From NCBI GenBank assembly GCA_964451605.1, contig CAYVJA010000004.1, forward strand, positions 12,179 through 76,178: a DNA stretch of 64,000 nt, written 5' to 3'. The translations under genes were made by a program, and so were the position numbers. The notes below the pieces were generated by a model that searched no databases, had not been told where the DNA came from, and saw only the letters and a list, made by a program, of their open reading frames with translations. Positions 55,501-63,174 of this stretch are shown in pieces; position 1 is the first letter of the stretch, and each line of letters opens with the position of its first letter. This DNA comes from JAQVSH01 sp964451605 (lineage in GTDB: Bacteria; Bacteroidota; Bacteroidia; Bacteroidales; UBA4181).

Positions 55501-55773
55501 ACCCACCCACAAATTTCCGGGTGGTTTAGCGGAGACTATAAGGTACGAACCGAGGTCGATCTCTTATTGCCCGGTGGAGCCGGTCAACGGCCCGACAGGG
55601 TAATGACCCGCGGAATGGAGGCTGTGGTAGTGGACTATAAATTCGGGGAGAAGAAACTTCCTTCCTATCGCAGACAGGTAGAACGGTATTGCGAAACCCT
55701 CAGAGAGATGGGGTTTGCTCCTGTAACCGGGTATATCTGGTATGTGATGTCCGATTCGCTCGAGGCGGTATAA
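52582..55773 (+). CDS. UvrD/AddA-like ATP-dependent helicase-nuclease
   Basis: About 1063 residues. Superfamily 1 helicase motifs are KASAGSGKTYTLTREYL (Walker A), AVTFTNKATAEMKARIL (Ia), MIDEFQDTSRLQWANFRPM (II), IVGDVKQAIYRWRDTD (III), LLTIHKAKGLEFKVVIVPF (V) and LLYVALTRACTELYVMAP (VI). The last 150 residues hold a PD-(D/E)xK nuclease (ELFCRL, TEVDLLLPGG, VVDYKFGEKKLPSYRRQVER) as in AddA/RecB. AddAB repairs double-strand breaks; the AddB partner usually lies adjacent but is absent here, so pairing is unproven. It ends four bases before the convergent DUF4293 stop. Confidence 0.88.
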   Translation: MSVLTIYKASAGSGKTYTLTREYLMRVLSQSGNYRRILAVTFTNKATAEMKARILRDLHKLAAGYGGGLETELCETLRTTPAALRLDAVRELHLLLHDYTRFAVLTIDSFFQRILRSFSRETGLLEGYQIELNTQKVVKESVDNLIDRVGSHPELLDWLSDIAVNRLKEGTSWNFTGTLLELGGELFKEALQVGGEQSSQESPFSREALGSLRGTLYQHKGLLDSRIRELGAKGVAYLDTNCLFETQFMRGNQGPAGFFSRCVSRGFNDPTSYVRAALDDSEKWCTKTCKDKEELMSHVEQSLHALLRELVEYFDTHAAEWLTIDLVLKFLPSAGVMADLSDSITHYLSENNQFLLARSSAFIQRIIRDTDTPFLYEKMGEYYRYFMIDEFQDTSRLQWANFRPMIVNALASGNSSLIVGDVKQAIYRWRDTDWKLLASEAADDVAPMAVRQETLRYNWRSDGKIVDFNNRFFARAAGLVKQYLLEGFPESAGQGLRKQLTTLLDSAYADLFQELPVDAQKGETGYVQCEFLEDSSDNPADEQIRERLVALLVSLQQRGFALRDISILVRKKQEALRITDWLQKEAVNHTDVSVRFDLLSNDSLLLESSPAVAWMVTAMQYLVNPDDQLSAAFLWRELNHFFPDGNQEGFVAHPAARFEMLRPQWSGLSLYELCSGMITEFGLTSCAGQWPYIQAFLDVVLDYSRRRGSDLSSFLDYWEEQKGNFSVKLSEQLDAIQLLTIHKAKGLEFKVVIVPFCNWSLDENNGKDILWVKPTMPPYSQLHLLPVKYDNKLRNSLFVKDFYDEQMMNYADSLNLLYVALTRACTELYVMAPTPKNSSNGSTRSVAHLLLDVLGSEPGFTERFSEKEPFSWGVAPDSVPGKVSDTGSGVTVCDVPHRPKGEQKPLVLLLRNSRLYAPEKPQGQRERGTLMHELFCRLKSFDEYERVLQGWREEGVLDGAEMEQLRPLLQKASTHPQISGWFSGDYKVRTEVDLLLPGGAGQRPDRVMTRGMEAVVVDYKFGEKKLPSYRRQVERYCETLREMGFAPVTGYIWYVMSDSLEAV

Positions 55774-55777
55774 CCCG

Positions 55778-56257
55778 CTATCGTTTTTTGTGCGAACGGA
55801 GCCGGTCGATTGAGGTAACCAGGATGTGGTCGTTGCGCACACCGCGAAAAGCCAGCCAGGAAAGAATGGCGAAAATCGGGGGAAACACAAAGGGAATCTT
55901 TATAAAGAGCTGCGCATCCATGGCATTTTTAGCAGGGAAGATCTGCAGCATAATGATGGCAAACAGTCCGATGCCCAGAACTACATTGTAGAGGCAAAAA
56001 CGCATCTGAATCACCCGCTTTTTGTAGAAGAGAAGGGTGGCCAGAGTGAGCAGCGTCATTACACCTCCCATAAAAGAGAGCCCGTGTTGGCGGTGTTCCA
56101 GCACCCTTTCGCCATCGAGCAGTGTATAGTATCCGGTGAGCGAAAGCATAAACTGATCGCCTTGCGGGGTAGTCAGTTGCACTATATCTACAAAGAACAT
56201 CAGCACAATCAATACGAGTGCAACAAAAAGATAGAGCGTCTGAATTCGTTGGATCAT
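55778..56257 (-). CDS. DUF4293 family membrane protein
   Basis: The 159-residue protein has four predicted membrane helices (ILVALVLIVLMFFVD-like N-terminus, LSFMGGVMTLLTLATLLFY, VVLGIGLFAIIMLQIFPA, FPPIFAILSWLAFRGV) and ends DRLRSHKKR. This matches DUF4293, a small membrane family restricted, as I recall, to Bacteroidetes and without known function. It starts 27 bases after the prohibitin-like gene on the same strand and may be cotranscribed. Confidence 0.8.
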   Translation of the reverse strand: MIQRIQTLYLFVALVLIVLMFFVDIVQLTTPQGDQFMLSLTGYYTLLDGERVLEHRQHGLSFMGGVMTLLTLATLLFYKKRVIQMRFCLYNVVLGIGLFAIIMLQIFPAKNAMDAQLFIKIPFVFPPIFAILSWLAFRGVRNDHILVTSIDRLRSHKKR

Positions 56258-56284
56258 AGGAGTAAGATATTATGGAACCATGAA

Positions 56285-57121
56285 TTATTTGTCACTGCCG
56301 AGTATAATGGGCAGCCCGTCGCTTCCGCTTCCCATAATCACTACTTTGGTATTGGGCGACTCGGCAATGGTGGTGGTGGCTTCAATTCCTTTCATCTTCA
56401 ACAGGGCAGGGGTGAGGCTCGAGGTGACAATCAGATTGGCTTTGGCTTGCCCCTCTGCTTCAATCCGAATCCGTTCGGCTTCGCTCTTGGCCCGCGCCAG
56501 AAGAAATTCGTAGGCCAGCGCCTCTTGTTCCTGTTTCAGCTTATTTTCTATGGCATTCTTTATCTGATCGGGGAGATTGATGGAGCGAATCAAAAGCGCT
56601 TTCATCTCCACAAAGTTGTTGTTCAGAATTTCTTCGGTCTCTAACGAGATGGACTCTTCTACCTCCTGACGTCTTGTAGAGTAGATCTCTTCGGCGGTGA
56701 AACGGCCCATTACCTTTCTGGCACAGGAGCGCATTTCGGGCGTTACCAACACAGCGATGTAGTCTTGTCCAAAGCTCTCATGCAGGTTGGCCACTTTGTT
56801 GAATACCGGATTAAAACGCAACGAGATATCCACTTTTATGGAGAGGCCGTTTTTATCGAGTACATCCATGGTCTCTTCGGTGGTTTGTTCGCGCACGTTA
56901 TAGCGGATAAAATCGTTCCAGGGTGCAACCACATGAAAACCGGGCATGTAGATATGTTCTTTATCGAGCCCCGACGTGAATTTCCGGAAAACGATACCTC
57001 TTTCGCCCGGTTCGAGAATGTAAAAACAGGCCTGTCCGAAGAGTAACAGTACAATCAGTGCAATAATCAGATAGACCCAACGGGGAATCAGCGAAGAGAA
57101 ATCGTTAAGGCGGCTAGTCAT
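56285..57121 (-). CDS. Prohibitin/SPFH-domain membrane protein
   Basis: The 278-residue protein starts MTSRLNDFSSLIPRWVYLII with one N-terminal membrane segment, then an SPFH (Band 7) domain: YILEPGERGIVFRKFTSGL, VREQTTEETMDVLDKNGLSI, VDISLRFNPVFNKVANLHES and a C-terminal coiled region rich in Glu/Ala (AKSEAERIRIEAEGQAKANL). Prohibitin-type rings organise membranes and tune FtsH-type proteolysis in other organisms; here the partner is unknown. The ATG at 57119-57121 is preferred over longer forms. An 8-2-8 inverted repeat overlaps its transcription start region. Confidence 0.9.
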   Translation of the reverse strand: MTSRLNDFSSLIPRWVYLIIALIVLLLFGQACFYILEPGERGIVFRKFTSGLDKEHIYMPGFHVVAPWNDFIRYNVREQTTEETMDVLDKNGLSIKVDISLRFNPVFNKVANLHESFGQDYIAVLVTPEMRSCARKVMGRFTAEEIYSTRRQEVEESISLETEEILNNNFVEMKALLIRSINLPDQIKNAIENKLKQEQEALAYEFLLARAKSEAERIRIEAEGQAKANLIVTSSLTPALLKMKGIEATTTIAESPNTKVVIMGSGSDGLPIILGSDK

Positions 57122-57141
57122 TTCCGGATAGTTAAATGGCG

Positions 57142-57167
57142 TTCGGAAGGTTCCGAACACAAATGTA
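57142..57167 (-). promoter_or_regulatory. Prohibitin gene -7 box with overlapping inverted repeat
   Basis: TACATTTG on the minus strand (57160-57167) is a clean -7 box. Between it and the gene lies GTTCGGAAGGTTCCGAAC (57142-57158), arms of 8 bp around GG, covering the expected start site; a repressor operator or a leader hairpin is possible. Confidence 0.45.
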
Positions 57168-57183
57168 CAAAATTAATTGCAGC

Positions 57184-59061
57184 TTACGATTCACTCAATT
57201 CCAGCCACCGGTCGGTCAGGGAGTCGAGCGATTCCAGAATTGCACCCATTCGGCTGGAATAATCAATCAGTTGTGTGTCGGTGAGGTTTCCTGAATTGAG
57301 TAGTGCCTCGATATCGGTTTTCTCCCCTTCGAGTGATGCCATATCCTTTTCGACCTGCTCCAGTTCGCGTTCCTCTTTCCAGCTTCTCTTTTTTCGGGGA
57401 GTGGGCACGGTTTCGGAGCGTACACTTTGCGAAAGCTTGTTCTCGGACCGGGTTTTTTCTATCCGCTGCTCTTCGGCCTCTTTCAATAGCTTGTAATCGC
57501 GATATTCGGAGTAGTTTCCCGTAAAGTCTTTGATTACGCCGTTCCCTTCGAACACAAAGAGGTGGTCTACCAGATGATCCATAAAGAAGCGGTCGTGCGA
57601 GACAATGATCAGCGTTCCCTGAAAGGTTAGCAGGTACTGTTCCAGAATCTGAAGGGTGGCAATATCGAGGTCGTTGGTGGGTTCGTCGAGGATCAGAAAA
57701 TTGGGATTCTTCATCAGAACCGTCATCAGGTAGAGACGCCGGCGCTCACCTCCGCTCAGCTTTCCGATATAGGTGTACTGCATATCGGGGGGAAAGAGGA
57801 AATAGTTGAGGTACTGCGATACGGTCATACTCTTTCCGTCGGCCAGTGTCACCACTTCGGCAATTTCGCGTACTGCATCAATCACCCTTTGTTGAGGGTC
57901 GAACGCAATACCCTGTTGGGTGTAGTACCCAGTCACTACCGTTTCGCCTGTATCGATGGTGCCGGTATCGGGTTTCAGACAGCCTGTGAGCAGGTTGAGA
58001 AAGGTGGTTTTCCCGCTGCCGTTTTCGCCGATGATACCCACCTTTTCGAACCGGGCAAAGGTGTAGGAGAAATCGCTGAGCAGTACCTTTTCGTCGAAAC
58101 GCTTCGATAATCCCTTGCATTCCAGAATTTTGGTTCCTAACCGTGAGCTTTTTACGTTGAACTCAACCTGTTTTTCGGCGGGTCGGCGGGCGGCTCTCTC
58201 TTTCAGATCGTAGTAGGCATCGATCCGGGCTTTGGCTTTGGTGGCTCTTGCCTGCGGCATGCGTCGCATCCATTCTGCTTCCGTACGCAACAGATTTCTG
58301 GCACGGTCGGCTTCGGCCTCCATTCTGCTGAGCCGTTCCTCGCGTTTCTCCAGAAAAAAGGAGTAGTTACCCTTATAGAGGTATAGTTCACCGCCGTCGA
58401 GTTCCAGAATTTCGTTGCAGACCCGGTCGAGAAAGTAACGGTCGTGCGTTACCATGAAGAGGGTACAACGACTACGCGAAAGATACTCTTCGAGCCACTC
58501 TATCATACTCAGATCGAGGTGATTGGTGGGTTCGTCCAGTATGAGGAAATCGGGGTTGTGAATCAGCGTAATGGCCAGTGCGAGCCGCTTTTTCTGGCCG
58601 CCCGAAAGGGTGGAAACCTGTTGGGTAAGCTGCGTAATTTTGAGCGCCGAAAGGATCTGTTTAATCTGAGTTTCGTAATCCCAGGCTCCATGCTGATCCA
58701 TGGCCGTCATGGCTTCGTCCAGACCTGCCCTGGCAGGGTCGGAGAGAGCGGCTTCGTAGTTGCGAACCACCTCTATGGAACCTCCGGCAGAGGCATACAC
58801 CTCCTCGAAAACTGTACGCTCTTCGATGAAAATAGGGTCCTGGCGCAGGTATCCCACCGATACCCCTTTCAGCCGTTCGACCGAACCGCTGTCGGGTTGG
58901 TCGAGATTGGCCAGAATTTGCAACAACGAAGATTTCCCGGCGCCATTTCTTGCAATCAGGGCAATCTTTCGTCCCTCGTTGACGGAGAAGGAGAGATTCG
59001 AAAAGAGAAGCAGATCGCCGTAGGCTTTCGAAATGTTTTCGGCTTGAAGAAGAGCGGGCAT
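57184..59061 (-). CDS. ABC-F family ATPase (second copy)
   Basis: The 625-residue protein has two ATPase cassettes: Walker A ARNGAGKSS and GENGSGKTT, signatures LSGGQKKR and LSGGERRR, Walker B FLILDEPTNHLD and FLILDEPTNDLD, linked by a charged helix (EKREERLSRMEAEADRARNL). The C-terminal region RKKRSWKEERELEQVEKDMA looks like the Uup-type coiled coil. It differs from the protein at 36733-38682 in length and linker. A ribosome-associated or resistance role cannot be distinguished by sequence alone. Confidence 0.9.
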   Translation of the reverse strand: MPALLQAENISKAYGDLLLFSNLSFSVNEGRKIALIARNGAGKSSLLQILANLDQPDSGSVERLKGVSVGYLRQDPIFIEERTVFEEVYASAGGSIEVVRNYEAALSDPARAGLDEAMTAMDQHGAWDYETQIKQILSALKITQLTQQVSTLSGGQKKRLALAITLIHNPDFLILDEPTNHLDLSMIEWLEEYLSRSRCTLFMVTHDRYFLDRVCNEILELDGGELYLYKGNYSFFLEKREERLSRMEAEADRARNLLRTEAEWMRRMPQARATKAKARIDAYYDLKERAARRPAEKQVEFNVKSSRLGTKILECKGLSKRFDEKVLLSDFSYTFARFEKVGIIGENGSGKTTFLNLLTGCLKPDTGTIDTGETVVTGYYTQQGIAFDPQQRVIDAVREIAEVVTLADGKSMTVSQYLNYFLFPPDMQYTYIGKLSGGERRRLYLMTVLMKNPNFLILDEPTNDLDIATLQILEQYLLTFQGTLIIVSHDRFFMDHLVDHLFVFEGNGVIKDFTGNYSEYRDYKLLKEAEEQRIEKTRSENKLSQSVRSETVPTPRKKRSWKEERELEQVEKDMASLEGEKTDIEALLNSGNLTDTQLIDYSSRMGAILESLDSLTDRWLELSES

Positions 59062-59077
59062 CCGGGTTTACTCAGCG

Positions 59078-59899
59078 TTAAGGCAACATCTTTTTCAGCT
59101 CCTGGTAACGCGGAATAAATTTACCGTCACCACTCCCGCTCTTGCTTCCTGCTGCCTCCCAGGTGGCATAGATTTTTTCGACCCGGTCGGCGGGCGAGGG
59201 GTGGGTACTCAAAAAGGTGGGAACGCCCGCACTGGCAGCCCCTTCGGCCTCCAGTTTGATGAAAAATCCGGCAACGCCTCTGGGATCATATTCGGTACCC
59301 GCCAGACTGCGTACGGCGTAGGCATCGGCCTGGTATTCGTCGCTTCGGCTAAAGGCCGTTGTGGTAAGGGCAGCCACAATTTGTCCTGCCAGTTGAGCCG
59401 TTTGCGAAGGGTTGTACCCCATAACCCAGCTTAACAGTGCCGTTACTCCGTACTGTTTGGTCATCTGTGCGGTGGAGTGGCGTAAACCCACATGAGCCAT
59501 CTCGTGAGCCATTACCCCGGCCATTTGCGACTCGTCGTCGAGATACTTGATAAGTCCGGTGTAGAAGTAGAGATGGCCTCCCGGAACAGCAAACGCGTTC
59601 AGAACCGGTTTGTCGATCAGGTTGAGTTTCCATTCAAACTGAGTGGCATTGGGTATGGCTCCCGATTGCGCAATCGACCTCATGATGGTTTCCATGCGGG
59701 CATAGGCCTGGGCATACTTCACTCTGTCGAGCACAGGATACTCCTCCTTGCTGTTTTCGATCTGTTTGGCGGTGGTAACGCCAAATTGTTTATCGTCTTC
59801 GACCGTGAAGAGGTTTACCGGACCCATGTTTTGTAAGACCCCGCAGCCAGATAACAGGGCAACGAAGAAAATTAGTAGGGATAAACGGAGCTTTTTCAT
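59078..59899 (-). CDS. M48-family metallopeptidase lipoprotein
   Basis: The 273-residue protein has lipobox LSGC with Cys at residue 19, and the zinc motif HEMAHVGLRH in its middle, followed by the downstream Glu-bearing helix region (FSRSDEYQADAYAVRSLAG) typical of M48 peptidases (BepA/YcaL/LoiP type). These act in outer-membrane protein quality control. It follows, on the same strand, the aminotransferase gene, separated by a terminator. Confidence 0.88.
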   Translation of the reverse strand: MKKLRLSLLIFFVALLSGCGVLQNMGPVNLFTVEDDKQFGVTTAKQIENSKEEYPVLDRVKYAQAYARMETIMRSIAQSGAIPNATQFEWKLNLIDKPVLNAFAVPGGHLYFYTGLIKYLDDESQMAGVMAHEMAHVGLRHSTAQMTKQYGVTALLSWVMGYNPSQTAQLAGQIVAALTTTAFSRSDEYQADAYAVRSLAGTEYDPRGVAGFFIKLEAEGAASAGVPTFLSTHPSPADRVEKIYATWEAAGSKSGSGDGKFIPRYQELKKMLP

Positions 59900-59949
59900 A
59901 CTGTCAGGTTAAGATGAATACCGGTTCAGGTTGGCCCCTCCGGAGAGCT

Positions 59950-60003
59950 AAAAAAGAATTGCCGGCTTGGGGGCACAATATGCCTTCCCAGAACCGGCAA
60001 TTC
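59950..60003 (-). terminator. Terminator after the aminotransferase gene
   Basis: GAATTGCCGG (59956-59965) pairs with CCGGCAATTC (59994-60003) with imperfect pairing continuing inward; on the minus strand it is followed by six U (A at 59950-59955). It separates the aminotransferase gene from the M48 gene. Confidence 0.75.
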
Positions 60004-60008
60004 CCTGT

Positions 60009-61205
60009 TTAGCGAAGGGCAGCGAGTGCCTTTTTAATATTTTTCAGTGCGGTCACCAGATTTTCATCGGAGGTAGCGTACGACAGACGGATGCAGCGGG
60101 GATCGCCGAAGGCACCGCCGGGAACTGTGGCCACAAAAGCCTTGGCAAGCAAATATAATGCCATATCCATGTCGTCTTTGATGGTGGTTTCGCCATCGGT
60201 TTTGCCGTAAAATGCAGTGACATCGGGGAATACGTAGAAGGCTCCGTCGGGCAGGTTGCACTTGATTCCGGGAATCTCCGAAAGCCCTTTCACCAGCAGA
60301 TCGCGGCGGCGGTGGAAGGCCTCAACCATTCCTTTGGTAAAGGGGTTGTTGCCGGTAAGGGCCACCATCGATGCCCGCTGTGCAATACTCGAGGCGTTGG
60401 AGGTTTGCTGACCCTGCAGTTTGGCGCAGGCTTTGGTAAGCCAGAGAGGAGCGGCCATGTAGCCGATACGCCATCCTGTCATGGCAGCTGCCTTGGATAC
60501 ACCGTTGATAATCACGCAGCGGTCGAAAATATTGGCATTCTCGGCAATGCTGGCGTGCTTGCCTACGAAGTTGATATACTCATAAATTTCGTCCGAAATC
60601 ACAAAGATGCGGGGATACTTGGCCAGCACATCGGCCAGAGCCTTTAACTCCGCGGCCGAATAGACCGAACCGGTGGGGTTACAGGGCGAGCAGAGAACCA
60701 ATGCCTTGGTTTTGGGTGTGATGGCGGCTTCGAGTTGTTCCGGAGTAATCTTGAAGTTGGTATCGAGGTTGGTATCGATAATCACATTGACCCCTTCCGA
60801 AAGTTTAACCAGCTCGGCATAGCTTACCCAGTAGGGAGCAGGGATAATCACCTCATCGCCCGGATCGATCAGCGCAAGAAATGCGTTGGAGAGGGAGTGT
60901 TTGGCACCATTCGAAACAATAATCTGTTGAGCCGTATAGGAGAGGTTGTTCTCCTCTTTCAATTTCTTTGCAATGGCTTCGCGAAGATCCATGTACCCCT
61001 CTACAGGCGTATAAAACGAGAAGTTTTTGTCAATGGCCTCTTTGGCTGCGGCTTTTACGTGATCCGGTGTAAAGAAGTCGGGCTCGCCAACGCTAAGGCT
61101 GATTACATCAACACCTTGCGCCTTCAGGTCTCTTGCTTTTTGGGTCATCGCCATGGTCTGCGACTCAGAGAGATTATTTAACCTCGCGGACAGAAATTGT
61201 TCCAT
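60009..61205 (-). CDS. Aspartate/aromatic aminotransferase, class I fold
   Basis: This PLP enzyme moves amino groups between amino and keto acids; the N-terminus (LSESQTMAMTQKARDLKAQG, VISLSVGEPDFFTPDHVKAA) matches the AspC/AspB-type aspartate aminotransferase Ib group. SKAAAMTGWRIGYMA holds the Schiff-base Lys; VISDEIYEYINF the Asp that binds the PLP nitrogen; and CIRLSYATSDENL the C-terminal Arg. It is 398 residues from ATG 61205 and carries a TATTTTTG -7 box at 61244-61251 on this strand. Substrate range is not resolvable. Confidence 0.93.
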   Translation of the reverse strand: MEQFLSARLNNLSESQTMAMTQKARDLKAQGVDVISLSVGEPDFFTPDHVKAAAKEAIDKNFSFYTPVEGYMDLREAIAKKLKEENNLSYTAQQIIVSNGAKHSLSNAFLALIDPGDEVIIPAPYWVSYAELVKLSEGVNVIIDTNLDTNFKITPEQLEAAITPKTKALVLCSPCNPTGSVYSAAELKALADVLAKYPRIFVISDEIYEYINFVGKHASIAENANIFDRCVIINGVSKAAAMTGWRIGYMAAPLWLTKACAKLQGQQTSNASSIAQRASMVALTGNNPFTKGMVEAFHRRRDLLVKGLSEIPGIKCNLPDGAFYVFPDVTAFYGKTDGETTIKDDMDMALYLLAKAFVATVPGGAFGDPRCIRLSYATSDENLVTALKNIKKALAALR

Positions 61206-61285
61206 AATGTGTGCAGAGTAAAGTTTATATGATAAATTCGTGCCAAAAATAGGCAAAAAACAGCAATTTATTAAGTGAGCATTGC

Positions 61286-61810
61286 ATGAAAGAGATGTAT
61301 GAAGTACTAAAGATTCTGCTCCCTTCGTTGGTGGTTTTGTTTACGGTGTACACCATGCTTCGTGCTTTTATTTCGGAGCAGGAGAACCAGCGTAAACTGG
61401 CGATCTGGCAGGATAAACGGGGAATTACCCTTCCGTTGCGGCTTCAGGCCTATGAGCGGCTGGTGCTCTTTCTGGAGCGCATCTCGCCCGAGGCACTTCT
61501 TTTGCGGGTGGATGCGGCCGGTTTGACTGCCTCGGAGCTGCAATCGTCGCTCCTCACCATTCTTCGCACCGAATTCGAACACAACGTTTCGCAACAGATT
61601 TATGTTTCGCCCGAGGCGTGGGATGCAGTGAGAAATGCCAGAAGCTATACGGCAAGGCTGATTCAGCTGGCCTCTACCAAGATATCGCCCGATGCACCTG
61701 CTCTGGCCTTCTCTACCGCGCTGATGCAGAGCCTTTCGGAGGTGGAGACCACCCCCGGAAGGCATGCCCTTGAGATGCTGCGGACCGAGGCTGCCACGCT
61801 TTTTGTGTAA
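61286..61810 (+). CDS. Conserved membrane-anchored protein of unknown function
   Basis: The 174-residue protein has an N-terminal membrane helix (about residues 8-27) and a soluble helical rest: LRLQAYERLVLFLERISPEA, LQSSLLTILRTEFEHNVSQQ and a late helix LIQLASTKIS. I recall similar short Bacteroidetes proteins annotated only as DUF7935-like, but I am not certain. It is divergent from the aminotransferase gene and upstream of nspC by 60 bases. Confidence 0.7.
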   Translation: MKEMYEVLKILLPSLVVLFTVYTMLRAFISEQENQRKLAIWQDKRGITLPLRLQAYERLVLFLERISPEALLLRVDAAGLTASELQSSLLTILRTEFEHNVSQQIYVSPEAWDAVRNARSYTARLIQLASTKISPDAPALAFSTALMQSLSEVETTPGRHALEMLRTEAATLFV

Positions 61811-61870
61811 TTTTGGGCTTTCTGTTCAGTTGTTTCTCTTACTCCTTTTGATGTAACAATTTCTTTTATA

Positions 61871-63030
61871 ATGGATTATTCGAAAATTCCTTCACCCTGC
61901 TACGTTCTCGATCTGGATCTTTTTCGGAAAAACCTGGCGCTTATTCAATCGGTGAGTCGTGAATCGGGTGCCGAAATCATTCTCGCTTTTAAAGGTTTTG
62001 CTATGTGGAGTGTTTTCCCGGTGGTGAGGGAGTATGTTTCGGGTGCTACTGCAAGCTCGGCCGGCGAGGCGCTTCTTGCCCGCGAGGAGATGCAGTGTGA
62101 GGCTCATGCCTATGCCGCTGTCTATACCGATAACGATTTCGATACGTTTCTTCGTACCTGCAGCCATATCTCTTTTAACTCGCTTTCGCAGTACCGCCGT
62201 TTTTTGCCCAGAGTTCAGGCCTCCGGCCGAAACATTTCGCTGGGGTTGCGGGTAAACCCGGAGTATTCGGAGGTGGGCACGGCGCTCTACAATCCTTGTG
62301 CCCCCGGTTCGCGCCTGGGGATTACCGCCGATCTGTTGGGAGACAAGCTGCCTGACGCCGTTGAGGGGCTTCACTTTCATGTCCATTGCGAATCCTCCTC
62401 GTACGAGCTGGAGCGATCTCTGGCCCGTTTCGAAGAGAAATTCGGTTATCTGCTGGGGCAGGTGAAGTGGGTAAATATGGGGGGCGGCCATCTGATGACC
62501 CGCAAAGATTACAATACCGGCCATCTGATTGCTTTGATCAAAGCCTTCAAACAGAAGTATGGCGTGCATGTGATTTTAGAGCCCGGTTCGGCCTTCGCCT
62601 GGGAGACGGGGGTGTTGGTTTCGACCGTGGAAGATATTGTAGAGAACAGCGGCATCCAGACCGCTATGCTGAATGTGTCGTTTACCGCCCATATGCCCGA
62701 CTGTCTGGAGATGCCTTACAAACCCCGCGTTATCGGAGCCACCGATGAGGTTCCGGGTAAACCCACCTACCGTTTGGGGGGAAATAGTTGCTTATCCGGC
62801 GATTACATGGGCAACTGGTCGTTCGATCAACCTCTTGAGGTGGGTCAGCGCCTTGTTTTCGAAGATATGATCCACTACACNNNNNNNNNNNNNNNNNNNN
62901 NNNNNNNATGGTGAAAACCACCACCTTCAATGGCGTGCACCACCCTTCGATAGGAACGTGGAGCAAAGCGGGTGGGTTTAGGCTGGTGAGGGAGTTTGGG
63001 TATGCGGACTACAAGAACAGGCTGTCTTGA
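61871..63030 (+). CDS. nspC: Carboxynorspermidine decarboxylase (gap near end)
   Basis: NspC decarboxylates carboxynorspermidine or carboxyspermidine to make the polyamine. Family features: KIPSPCYVLDLDLFRKNLAL, PLP Lys41 in LAFKGFAMW, LRVNPEYSEVGTALYNPC, GLHFHVHCES and ILEPGSAFAW. Before the gap the frame reads RLVFEDMIHY plus AC, and after it MVKTTTFNGVHHPSIG to YADYKNRLS and TGA at 63028-63030. In homologues DMIHYTMVKT is contiguous, so the real gap is about one base, not 27. The stop codon is followed immediately by an octamer array. The partner dehydrogenase is not in the window. Confidence 0.94.
62881..62907. other. nspC: Assembly gap (27 N) inside nspC
   Basis: The N run breaks the reading frame, yet flanking codons ACN and ATG are contiguous in homologues, so the contig ends probably abut with about one missing base. 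Confidence 0.99.
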
Positions 63031-63174
63031 TTAATGGTGAATGGTGAATGAGCACTGCGCGCGGGTGCTCTGGTGCTCTAGTGCTCTAGTGCTCTGGTGC
63101 TCTAGTGCTCTAATGCTCTAGTGCTCTAGTGCTCTAATGCTCTGGTGCTCTGGTGCTGCGCTGCGCGCGGGTGG
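63031..63174. repeat. Largest octamer array, 11 units, with heptamer lead (array D)
   Basis: Heptamer-like TTAATGGTGAATGGTGAATG starts at 63031, right after the nspC stop. CTGCGCGCGGGTG (63055-63067) and the same 13-mer at 63161-63173 flank eleven tandem octamers GTGCTCTA/GTGCTCTG/ATGCTCTA (63065-63152). The last unit leads to GTGCTGCGCTGCGCGCGG. The array ends at the stop codon (63175-63177) of the next minus-strand gene. Confidence 0.85.

Noticed and set aside
63031..63174. CRISPR array
   Set aside because: Units are 8 bases in direct tandem with no spacers and no cas genes are present.
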